Shown: in pieces, positions 36,819 to 46,529 of the stretch
Layout of the letters: every line of letters starts with the position of its first letter
How positions within the stretch are numbered: position 1 is the first letter of the stretch
Assembly: GCA_963924555.1 (NCBI GenBank)
Contig: OZ004590.1
Span: 2,581,001 to 2,645,000 of the forward strand
Origin: Crambe crambe
Lineage: Eukaryota > Porifera > Demospongiae > Poecilosclerida > Crambeidae
Length of the DNA: 64,000 nt
Reading direction: 5' to 3'
Program-made: the position numbers and the translations under genes
Notes under the pieces: generated by a model
The model's database searches: none
What the model saw: only the letters and a program-made list of their open reading frames with translations
What the model was told of the DNA's origin: nothing

Positions 36819-37349
36819 CAAGTAAAGGAAAAAACATTTGAAAAAAATGAAAGTTGATGTAGGGATGACAAAAATAGTGTACAAAAAAAATAAAGAAACA
36901 AGGAAAGAAATTGCGAAAAGAAAATGTTTGATTTATTATCATCCCTACATCAAGCCTATCAATGGTATAGCAATGGACTAGCTATCTACCATAATAGAAA
37001 CCTTCTAATAGAGAGGCTGTCCTCTTTCAAAGATGAAAATCTATTAGCAGTCACTCTTAGCACATTTTAGCAAGTGGTTTCAGCTATAGTAGCATCACAT
37101 AATACTATAGTCGTACCATTATTGTTTCATATGGTAATCATCGAACATCTTATGATAGCTATTTAGCTGAATAGTCAAAGTATAGCTAATATCTAGCTAC
37201 AATAATTCCTTGGCTTGATGTAGGGATGATAATAAATCAAACATTTTCTTTTCGCAATTTCTTTCCTTGTTTCTTTATTTTTTTGTACACTATTTTTGTC
37301 ATCCCTACATCAACTTTCATTTTTTTCAAATGTTTTTTCCTTTACTTGT
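36819..37349. mobile_element. Foldback MITE (ACAAGTAAAGG family)
   Basis: The left end acaagtaaaggaaaaaacat and right end atgttttttcctttacttgt are inverted. Arms of about 140 bases (including tgatgtagggatgacaaaaa and caaggaaagaaattgcgaaa) pair across a 260-base centre. It is non-coding. Confidence 0.8.
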
Positions 37350-37381
37350 ATGATATTGGACCTCCTATTACATATGTAATA

Positions 37382-37496
37382 GTTAGAACACGGTAGTCTG
37401 GTGATTATGGCCAATAAACAACCGAATCCGAGGGCGCAGCCCGAGGATAAGGTTGTTTATTTGGCCATAATCACCAGGACTACCGTGTTCTAACTG
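37382..37496. repeat. Long hairpin
   Basis: Arms of about 45 bases (gttagaacacggtag, tggtgattatggcc) are inverted around a GC-rich loop. Confidence 0.85.
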
Positions 37497-37811
37497 TTAT
37501 ATATCCCCAGGGCGCACGATTTCATTGGTCGGTCTGTAGCTAGAGCGTAGCTACCCCTTAGTTACGAAACAAAACGAAAACTCCTGCCATGGCTTGTCCC
37601 TGTCCTGTGATGTGCCGTTGTTCAGACGCCAACTCTAGCCTAGTCTGGCGGCGCAGCCCCGAGCGCGTGAGCGCGAGGGTCTGGAATCACATAATACTTC
37701 GAGTTGTTCCTTTATCAGAAAACCTGATAAATGAATGAATATCATTAATTTACGTGTTATGAGTCATAATGAGTCACGACATAGAATGACCTATTGACCT
37801 TTCTGAACGTT

Positions 37812-38317
37812 ATGGCAACTAACCCAACTAACCTGAAAGAAGCAGCTACCCATGCTGCAGCGAAGCTGGGATATCAAGGGTTGAAGGAAGAGCAACTAGA
37901 GGTTCTGATAGCATTCCTATCTGGGAGAGATGTTTTTGCCGTCCTTCCCACAGGATTCGGGAAAAGCTTGTGCTATGCATGTCTTCCTCTTGCTTTTGAA
38001 GAGATAGAATCTTCACCAACTGATCAGAAACCTGTAGTGATTGTTGTGAGCCCATTAATTGTTATCATGAAAGATCAGGTAAATACTAGCTGTAAATGAG
38101 CAAGCCGGTTATGCAGTTTTTAATATTCATACTAAGCAAGTCAAAGATGTGTTTATCTCTCATGGCACTGCAGGTGGATAGCTTCAGCAAAAGAGGGCTT
38201 TCTGTTGCTTGTGTTACTGGAGGTCGTGAGGATACTTCAATGAAGAAAGGGGTGCATGCTGGAGAGTATCAGTTGGTATTCATCACTCCAGAGTTATTGC
38301 TAGATAGCAATGAATGA
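37812..38317 (+). pseudogene. RecQ-family DNA helicase, N-terminal fragment
   Basis: Exon 1 (37812-38078) and exon 2 (38174-38317), joined by a 95-base intron, encode about 137 residues. Motif 0-like GYQGLKEEQLE, the Walker A motif LPTGFGKSLCY and motif Ia VVSPLIVIMKDQV are clear, followed by ACVTGG and the LVFITPELLL segment. This is the start of the ATP-dependent 3'-5' helicase core of the RecQ/WRN type. The DEAH box, second RecA lobe and RecQ-C region are missing because of the internal deletion; the frame stops at 38,315-38,317. It is transposon-borne, not the host RecQ. Confidence 0.8.
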
Positions 38318-39315
38318 TCTTTGAGATTTTCCTTCCATTTCTTTACCTTGATGTCATGGTTGGAGCCCAGCTGACTTAAAGTACGAATTACTGTTGAATG
38401 TGACATGCAGATATTCAGTCTTTGAAGCCTTATATACACCTTTCAGAGTAATATTACATAGAGTATCATATCTTAATAAATGTAAGGTACACACCTGTTT
38501 TGAAGTATGCCCAGCATAAAGAATGATAGATATTATTTTTTGAATAAGGCTCATTCTGGAGTAGCGATGCTTGAGGAGAATAGAGGCACACATGCCAATG
38601 ACAGCTTTTTCATTAGAACGTTTAGTTTTTGTTTTGGTGAGGCATTGAAGTAAATTAATAAAGATAGGAGCATATTTGTTTAATTCATTCAGAAGCATAT
38701 CCCATTTAAAATCTTCCAATTTAGAACTCTGAAGAATTGAGTTTGATTCCAGTGAGACCATTGTTTTTATTTCTTTGCATATGATATTACCAAGGTAATT
38801 AAGAACAAACTGCCTGGTTTTGGGATCAGTAAAGCACTCTCTAACTATAGCATATTTGCTCCCCCTGGCAACAGCTTTACCAATCTTTTTCCTAGTTGGA
38901 GTCAACATATATACCTACACAAAAATATAATGTTATAGCTAATTATGCTTTTCTTTTATTGCAAGATTCATACCCCAACAGCTGGAGAAGAGCTTGCAGA
39001 GGAATCAGTTGACAACATAACAGGACTGGGGTCAAGTTTGATTCGCTTGGGTGTAGTGCTTTGTTCATCAAAATATTTCACTAAATTATTTTCTATTTTT
39101 TTCTGTAGGTCTGCACATCGCTCAAATGCCAAGAAGTAAGATCTACACATGTACTCAAAGCCTTCACCAAGGTTGCAAGAATAGTCTAAATGGGTTACAA
39201 AAGCCTTCCAGAGAGAAAAGACATGTTGTGATTTGGAAGAACGTAGCAGTCTCCTGTTTGTCTTCTTATCTGTGACATCATTGCCACAACCACAGCAACG
39301 GTCACACTGACTCAT
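38316..39315 (-). pseudogene. DUF6589-like transposon protein, 3'-truncated
   Basis: The start ATG is at 39315. Exon 1 (38974-39315) encodes a CDRCCGCGNDV cysteine motif and a region with VFSLWKAFVTHLDYSCNLGE. Exon 2 (38495-38914) begins VYMLTPTRKKIGKAVARGSK and includes VIGMCASILLKHRYSRMSLI. Exon 3 starts at 38370 with LGSNHDIKVKKWKENLK and breaks at the deletion junction. I recall this layout, with cysteines, TPTRRKxAKA, GMC and a late NHD..K..W, from multicopy proteins of cnidarians and sponges that I associate with DUF6589. That label is from memory and not certain. Function unknown; its pairing with a RecQ gene inside TIRs suggests a transposition role. Confidence 0.55.
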
Positions 39316-39726
39316 AATTAACTCACCACGATATCGACTATCACATTGACCACGTGGTCATGACGTGACGTATATATTGTATCATTTCCGTCATGCTACG
39401 TATTCAATTAACTTTTGACGCGTGCGCGTAGGGAACAACTCGAAGTATTATGTGATACCAGACCCTCGCGCTTCGCGCTCGGGGCTGCGCCGCCAGACTA
39501 ACTCTAGCCTCGTGCTCTCAAGCAAGACTACGAACTACGAGGCTCCTCCCATGCCCACCACACCCAGCTATTAACGAGTTCCTCCACCCACGTTTTGTGT
39601 TTGCTAGCGACAGCGAAGCTAGCGGAAGGTATGACGCCAAATACCAATGGGCCTTAGAAATAATTTCTTCTTGTGGAAAATTGCAAAAAAAAAAGAAAGA
39701 AGTTTCCTTGTGACCCAGCACCAGAT

Positions 39727-39985
39727 GACTTCTTCATTTTCCAACAATCAGCTATAAACTACCCAGAGACAGAAATAGATTCTTTAGTAATAGTTAATGA
39801 CAATGTTATAGACTGATCGTTAACTTCATAATCATCTTCTTCCAACAGTCAGCTATAAACTACCAACATAATACAGAGACAGAAATAAACTCTTTAGTAA
39901 TAGCTAGGTAATGACAATGTTATCTGATCATTATCTCATAGATTATCTTCATTATCATCTTCTTCCAACAGTCAGCTTCAGAAAA
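39727..39985 (+). repeat. 110-120 bp tandem repeat (about 2.3 copies)
   Basis: Copies start with caacaatcagctataaacta, caacagtcagctataaacta and caacagtcagcttc at about 39,741, 39,842 and 39,965. Confidence 0.8.
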
Positions 39986-40244
39986 CCTAAAACTGTTGTT
40001 ATTCATAGCCTGGGGAACAATGCGTTATGACTGTGCGTTATGAGTCATAACGCACTTTACCCTAAGGGAGGGAATTTATGACAGTAAGAGCACTTTTCTC
40101 TATGGGAGTAAATGTATTAGGTGGGATATATAATTATGATATCGGACCTCCTATATGATATTGGACCTCCTATATCATATCAGACCTCCAATATTATATC
40201 AGATCTCCAATATGATATTGGACCTCCTATATCATATCAGACGT

Positions 40245-40679
40245 AGTCTGGCGCAGCCAACCCTTTACCAATCAGACTTCCTGTATCACATACCACATCA
40301 AACTCCAACATCCTAATGCAATCGTCATGATTATGGGACATCAAATTGTAATAATAGAAAGTCCTCAACTGGTTACTCATAACCTCCCACCTATATAGGT
40401 CTCGAGACTAGTCAGAAAGTGGGTGTAACCCATCGTTATCATCGATATTATAAAAGAAAGATGCAACTAATGACCAAAAATTATCATCGTCAATGTGACA
40501 AAGAGAAAGGGGCATGAATGTGTGTATGCATAAAAGAGGCACGAGTGGTGCATCTGGGACGGTCACCAGGCATGTAAGAAATAACAAAATTACTTGAATA
40601 ATGAAAGAGAATGGGGCACAAATGTGTGTATGCATAAAAGAGGCATGAGTGGTGCATCTGGGACTGTCGCCAGGCATGT
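40245..40679. repeat. Inner terminal inverted repeat, left
   Basis: 435 bases from AGTCTGGCGCAGCCAACCC inward are repeated inverted at 53,080-53,514 with the same length and very few differences. It contains two tandem copies of a segment with gcataaaagaggcac and ggtgcatctgggac. ACGT flanks both outer edges. Confidence 0.85.
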
Positions 40680-40852
40680 CAGAAATAAATCTGAATAACA
40701 ATTATGGAGAAAGAGGGGATGAAAGGTAGATGACATCATGAGAGTAGATTTTCATCTTGCATGAGTTGGTATACCAAAGTGACAGTTCGCATGTAGATAT
40801 CAGCACCATAGCTGTTGGACTCTTGAAGTGGATCAACGGAAGTATATAATCT

Positions 40853-41890
40853 CTATAGAGCACTGTCTGACAATGGTAAGTTGATTTCTGGCACAGATAT
40901 ACTTGGTATATCATCTCTGACCACATTAGCTGTTATACTAGGAAAGACATTATCATCAGTATCAATGAAAAGGGGGTTTCCAATAGAATAGCGTAGAAAT
41001 AGTTGCAGAGGAGAATAATTTGACTCCGTAGACAATGGGTGGTTATTCCAAGCATTAGTAAAACTTAATAATGCTTGATTAATCCTAGGAATATAAACAT
41101 GATGCAAACAGAAAAGATCTACCTCATTAAGGGGATCCAAAACCTCATTCGCCTCCAGTGCATAGAAAATAGCTGAAAAAGTAGAAGTGACAGAAGCGTA
41201 CACATCTCGCCACAACCTTTCAATCCTGGAATTATGCACACTACTTCCGGTAATATAAGATGACCTTCCATCACCTCGCACTGCAGTCATGTAATCCCAG
41301 ACATCAATATTTTCACCCCCCTTATCAGACCGAACTCGTGATGGTATTCCATACATCCTGGTTGCTTCTTGAAAGGTTTCAAATACAGTATCTGCTGTAT
41401 TATTATTAGCACATTTCAAGTATGTGACTAATCTTGAAAACCCATCTATACCACCATGTATTACAATTCTGTATCTTATTATCTTGTGGTTCCCATCAAT
41501 GTGCCATAGGTAGTTGGGACCTGGTACCGAGTACACCCTCCTGTATATTTCAGGGTTTTTTTGAAGCCCCATTGAACTATTCAGTCGAGATATACAGTCA
41601 CGTAGACGTTGACGTTTAACTCGGATGTTCTGTGCCATAAGGTGACCATTAATCATTACTTCACCTGAATTAGGAAAATTATGCTTAAGAGCAGCTACTT
41701 TGACATCAAGCTCAAGATCTGTGATGGTACTGTACGTTGTTATGCCCCACTCCGTTGCTCTGCGACATAATGTCTTGGAAGAAGGTCCCAAAATGTCAGA
41801 TACTTGTTTCCATGTAAATCCCAGAGATTTAAGGTATACTAGGGTACCTCTATCTACTTCGATAGCCTTTCTTCCACTACGAGATGCCAT
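40853..41890 (-). CDS. DDE integrase-like transposase
   Basis: The ATG at 41890 opens 345 codons without interruption. An N-terminal helix-turn-helix-like region (GFTWKQVSDILG, KTLCRRATEWGI) probably binds DNA. The integrase core follows with YLWHIDGNHK (first Asp), SRVRSDKGGEN (second Asp) and SSVHNSRIERLWRDV (Glu), the expected D, D, E order of an RNase H-fold strand-transferase. A C-terminal part has LNEVDLFCLHHVYIPRINQA and AWNNHPLSTE. Closely similar proteins, as I recall, are multicopy in fish and cnidarians and are often called integrase core domain proteins. It is the likely catalyst of the giant element. It is divergent from the HECT gene, with the palindrome between them. Confidence 0.85.
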   Translation of the reverse strand: MASRSGRKAIEVDRGTLVYLKSLGFTWKQVSDILGPSSKTLCRRATEWGITTYSTITDLELDVKVAALKHNFPNSGEVMINGHLMAQNIRVKRQRLRDCISRLNSSMGLQKNPEIYRRVYSVPGPNYLWHIDGNHKIIRYRIVIHGGIDGFSRLVTYLKCANNNTADTVFETFQEATRMYGIPSRVRSDKGGENIDVWDYMTAVRGDGRSSYITGSSVHNSRIERLWRDVYASVTSTFSAIFYALEANEVLDPLNEVDLFCLHHVYIPRINQALLSFTNAWNNHPLSTESNYSPLQLFLRYSIGNPLFIDTDDNVFPSITANVVRDDIPSISVPEINLPLSDSAL

Positions 41891-42289
41891 CACGGTCACA
41901 TGTGACCTATTAAATGTAGCGAAAACAGTAGAAGGACCCTGTAGAAGGACCGGCTAGAAATGACGTCATAGTGAGATTCAAGATATTTCGCGAGATCAAA
42001 AATCATTACAGTACTAACATATTCTATTATACTAGCTGTTTAGCTGTGTAGCTATGCTGCAAGAAGTGATGAAACAAAGAGGACTGAAGAAGGACCAAGA
42101 AGGATGAGTGAAGGACTGGATAAAATGAGTGAAATGATAAATTCTATTTTAAGTACCAGACAAGCCGGACTGCTGTAAATTAGGGGAAATCACACTATAC
42201 TAGCACTGAAGCACTCTCTGTACTGCATTTAATTAGAATTGACACTCTGAAGGTTAGAATCATAATGATAATGATAGAGAAGAACCGAA

Positions 42290-44830
42290 CGAAAAAAGAA
42301 AAGGACTGGGCTCTATTGTGGGCACCAGACTGCTCTAATTAGAGAGACCACACTATACCAGCACTAAGACACTCTTGAGCGTCTCTGTACTGCATGTAAT
42401 TAGAGTTGACATCCTGTGATGGAATCAAATTAGAATCATAGAGAAGGACCAGATGAAAAAGAGAAGGACCGGGCTCTATTGCAGGCACCAAACTGCTCTA
42501 ATTAAAGAGACCACACTATACCAGCACTAAGACACTCTTGAGAGTCTCTGTACTGCATGTAATTAGAGTTGAAATCCTGTGACGGAATCAAATTAAATAA
42601 ATAGAGAAGGATCGGATGAAAAAGAGAAGGACCGGGCTCTATTGCAGGCACCAGACTGCTCTAATTAAAGAGACCACACTATACCAGCACTAAGACACTC
42701 TTGAGAGTCTCTGTACTGCATGTAATTAGAGTTGAAATCCTGTGATGGAATCAAATTAGAATCATAGAGAAGGACCGGATGAAAAAGAGAAGGACCGGGC
42801 TCTATTGCAGGCACCAAACTGCTCTAATTAAAGAGACCACACTATACCAGCACTAAGACACTCTTGAGCGTCTCTGTACTGCATGTAATTAGAGTTGACA
42901 TCCTGTGACGGAATCAAATTAGAATCATAGAGAAGGACCGGATGAAAAAGAGAAGGACCGGGCTCTATTGCAGGCACCAGACTGCTCTAATTAAAGAGAC
43001 CACACTATACCAGCACTAAGACACTCTTGAGAGTCTCTGTACTGCATGTAATTAGAGTTGAAATCCTGTGACGGAATCAAATTAGAATCATAGAGAAGGA
43101 CCGGATGAAAAAGAGAAGGACCGGGCTCTATTGCAGGCACCAGACTGCTCTAATTAAAGAGACCACACTATACCAGCACTAAGACACTCTTGAGTGTCTC
43201 TGTACCGCATGTAATTAGAGTTGACAGCCTGTGACAGAATCAAATTAGAATCATAGAGAAGGACCGGATGAAAAAGAGAAGGACCGGGCTCTATTGCAGG
43301 CACCAGACTGCTCTAATTAAAGAGACCACACTATACCAGCACTAAGACACTCTTGAGTGTCTCTGTACCGCATGTAATTAGAGTTGACAGCCTGTGACAG
43401 AATCAAATTAGAATCATAGAGAAGGACCGGATGAAAAAGAGAAGGACCGGGCTCTATTGCAGGCACCAGACTGCTCTAATTAAAGAGACCACACTATACC
43501 AGCACTAAGACATTCTTGAGAGTCTTTGTACTGCATGTAATTAGAGTTGAAATCCTGTGACGGAATCAAATTAGAATCATAGAGAAGGACCGGATGAAAA
43601 AGAGAAGGACCGGGCTCTATTGCAGGCACCAGACTGCTCTAATTAAAGAGACCACACTATACCAGCACTAAGACACTCTTGAGTGTCTCTGTACCGCATG
43701 TAATTAGAGTTGACAGCCTGTGACAGAATCAAATTAGAATCATAGAGAAGGACCGGATGAAAAAGAGAAGGACCGGGCTCTATTGCAGGCACCAGACTGC
43801 TCTAATTAAAGAGACCACACTATACCAGCACTAAGACACTCTTGAGTGTCTCTGTACCGCATGTAATTAGAGTTGACAGCCTGTGACAGAATCAAATTAG
43901 AATCATAGAGAAGGACCGGATGAAAAAGAGAAGGACCGGGCTCTATTGCAGGCACCAGACTGCTCTAATTAAAGAGACCACACTATACCAGCACTAAGAC
44001 ATTCTTGAGAGTCTTTGTACTGCATGTAATTAGAGTTGAAATCCTGTGACGGAATCAAATTAGAATCATAGAGAAGGACCGGATGAAAAAGAGAAGGACC
44101 GGGCTCTATTGCAGGCACCAGACTGCTCTAATTAAAGAGACCACACTATACCAGCACTAAGACACTCTTGAGTGTCTCTGTACTGCATGTAATTAGAGTT
44201 GACAGCCTGTGACAGAATCAAATTAGAATCATAGAGAAGGACCGGATGAAAAAGAGAAGGACCGGGCTCTATTGCGGGCACCAGACTGCTCTAATTAAAG
44301 AGACCACACTATACCAGCACTAAGACCTCTTGAGAGTCTCTGTACTGCATATAATTCAGGGGTGTATCCACAGAATTTTGAGTGGCCCGGTGTGCTTGTG
44401 CGTGAGATCACCATGCACACTTTATATCATTCACCTACTTATCAGGAGTTTCGATAAAGCTATGCTACAATGTGATCATGATTCTTGAAGGTCATGGTAC
44501 TTCACATATACATAGCTAATCACTTGGCTAACTCTGCAGGCATGAGAAAAAGTGGTCCGGTGAAAACTGGACCAACCGGAGTGGTGGATATACCTCTGTT
44601 ATTAGAGTTGACACCCTGTGATGGAATCAAATTAGAATCACAGAGAAGGACCGGATAAAAAAGAGAAGGACTGGGTTCTATTGCAGGCACCAGACTGCTC
44701 TAATTAGGGAGACCACACTCTAAGACACTCGTGTGGATCTCTGTACTGCATGTAATTGGAGTTGACACCCTGTGACGGAATCAAATTAGAATCACAAAGA
44801 AGGACTGGATGAAGAGAAGGGCACAGAAGT
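42290..44830 (+). repeat. 163-bp satellite, left array
   Basis: Thirteen units start with gggctctatt at 42308, 42471, 42634 and so on to 44264, every one exactly 163 bases apart, then further diverged units after a MITE. Each unit carries two GAGAAGGACCGG motifs and the palindrome CTCTAATTA(A/G)AG. Variant pattern repeats every three units (489 bp) from about 43,123. Confidence 0.95.
44357..44598. mobile_element. hAT-like MITE inserted in the satellite
   Basis: The ends CAGGGGTGTATCCAC and GTGGATATACCTCTG, with TAATT/TTATT on the two sides, interrupt a satellite unit and add 246 bases to the spacing. Confidence 0.8.
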
Positions 44831-45447
44831 GAAGTGCTTATGAGCATGCCTATAGCTACATACACCTTATCATTTGCAACATTAGTTCACCTCAACTTGG
44901 CCTGCATGCAAACAATTTTTCAGACTTGCACACTCAAGCTATCCAAAGGGGGGTGGGGCTCATATCTGCAGGGTATTTCGGAGACCTTAAGGGGTTAATG
45001 CACAATAATGTTGTCATGGGTAGATTGAAAGGCTGTGACAAGATTTGGTGACCACAGACTTGTTAATATCCAAGTAACAGGTAATTCATGTGCCTGTGAC
45101 AGATTTCATAAAAGATCACATCACATTATGTTTTAGCTACATCGCAGTGATTTTTTTCACCAACAATGCTGGAAATCAGATTTTTGCTCACAGGGAGTGT
45201 AGTTTTAATGCTAGGAAGGTCAAATTGTGACACCGGGACCTCTATACAGTGCTCTACTGCATATTTCATGGATGGGGAAATTAACCCCATCTATGCTGAT
45301 TACATGACGTACCACCATGGGAGCGCTATACGTGATTGAAGTAGAGCCACTGCTAGCATGGACACTAATGGCTATTTGGAAACATCAAGATGAAATAATG
45401 CAGACCACAAAGGGGGGAGGAAGAGTGGGGTATACGTAGTTCCTCTA

Positions 45448-45658
45448 ATGGAACAGCTATATAACAGCTCTAATAGGTTCTCCCTATGTACGTGGTGTCC
45501 AGATATTAAAGTAGTCGGTTAGCTCTAAGTGAATATACCCCATACCCTGCAGAGAGGTCTAGAGATCAAGGTTCATAAATTTTGAAACAACTAATTCAGG
45601 GTATATATTCACTTAGAGCTATCTGGACACCAAATAGGGAGAACCACAGCTGTTATAA
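45448..45658. repeat. Small hairpin at the palindrome centre
   Basis: ggttctccctatgtacgtgg...agctctaagtgaatatac on the left is mirrored by gtatatattcacttagagct...tagggagaacc on the right. Confidence 0.75.
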
Positions 45659-45877
45659 CAGGGGTGTATCCACAGAATTTTGAGTGGCCCAGTGTGCTTG
45701 TGCGTGGGATAACCATGCCCACTTTATATCATTCACCCACTTATCAGAAGGAGTTTCGATATGCTAATGTGATCATGATTCTTGAAGGATACATAATCAC
45801 TTGGCTAACTCTGCAGGCATGGGATAAAAAGTGGTCCGGTGAAAACCGGACCAACCCCGGAGTGGTGGATACACCCA
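45659..45877. mobile_element. Second hAT-like MITE of the CAGGGGTGTATCCAC family
   Basis: It is nearly the same sequence as 44,357-44,598, with several small deletions, in the same orientation. The right terminus has lost its last bases (gtggatacaccc then ag). Confidence 0.75.
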
Positions 45878-46529
45878 GATATATAGCTGGGAATTATACC
45901 ATAGGTGTGCATGATATCATCTTGATGTTTCCAAATAGCCATTAGTGTCCTAGCTCTAGCTAGCAGTCGCTCTACTTCGATCACGTATGCTCCCATGGTG
46001 GTACGTCATGTAATCAGCATAGATGGGGTTAATTTTCCCATCCATGAAGTATGTGGTAGAGCACTGTATAGAGGTCCCGGTGTCACAATTTGACCTTCCT
46101 ATTACCAAAACTACACTCCCTGTTAGCAAAAATCTGATTTCCAGCATTATTGGTGAAAAAAAATCACTGCAATGTAATACATGATGTGATGTGATCTTTT
46201 ATGAAATCTGTCACAGGCACATGAATTATCCATTACTTGGATATTAACAAGTCTGCGGTCACCAAATCTTGTCACAGCCTTTCTACTCATCCAATCTACC
46301 CATGACAACTTTATTGTGTGTTAACCCCTTAAGGTCTCCGAAATACCCTGCAGATATGAGCCCCACCCCCCTTTGGATAGCTTGAGTGTGCAAGTCTGAA
46401 AAATTATTTGCATGCAGGCTAAATTGAGGTGAATTAATATTGCAAATAACAAAGTGTATATAGCTATAGGCATGCTCATGAGCACTTCACTTCTGTGCCC
46501 TTCTTTTTTTTTTTCATCCAGTCCTTCTT

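Larger units (their letters stand above)
37641..39500. mobile_element. Internally deleted RecQ / DUF6589-like TIR element
   Basis: The ends TAGTCTGGCGGCGCAGCCCC and GGGGCTGCGCCGCCAGACTA begin 70-base inverted repeats. A direct repeat of ACTCTAGCC (37632-37640, 39501-39509; extendable to 11 bases) is the target duplication. Two convergent gene fragments lie inside: a RecQ-type helicase start (+) and a second protein (-). Both genes lose their 3' parts at a shared junction near 38,316, so a large internal deletion created this copy. Confidence 0.75.
37376..40127. mobile_element. Insertion in the left arm carrying a RecQ element
   Basis: Comparison with the right arm (55.83-55.84 kb) shows that acatat and aattatgatatcgg were once adjacent. 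Here 2.75 kb separate them, flanked by ATAT on both sides (37372-37375, 40128-40131). The block begins with a long hairpin (37,382-37,496, arms with ggtgattatggcc) and contains the RecQ TIR element and a 110-bp tandem repeat. Its own class is unclear because its ends are not inverted repeats. Confidence 0.6.
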
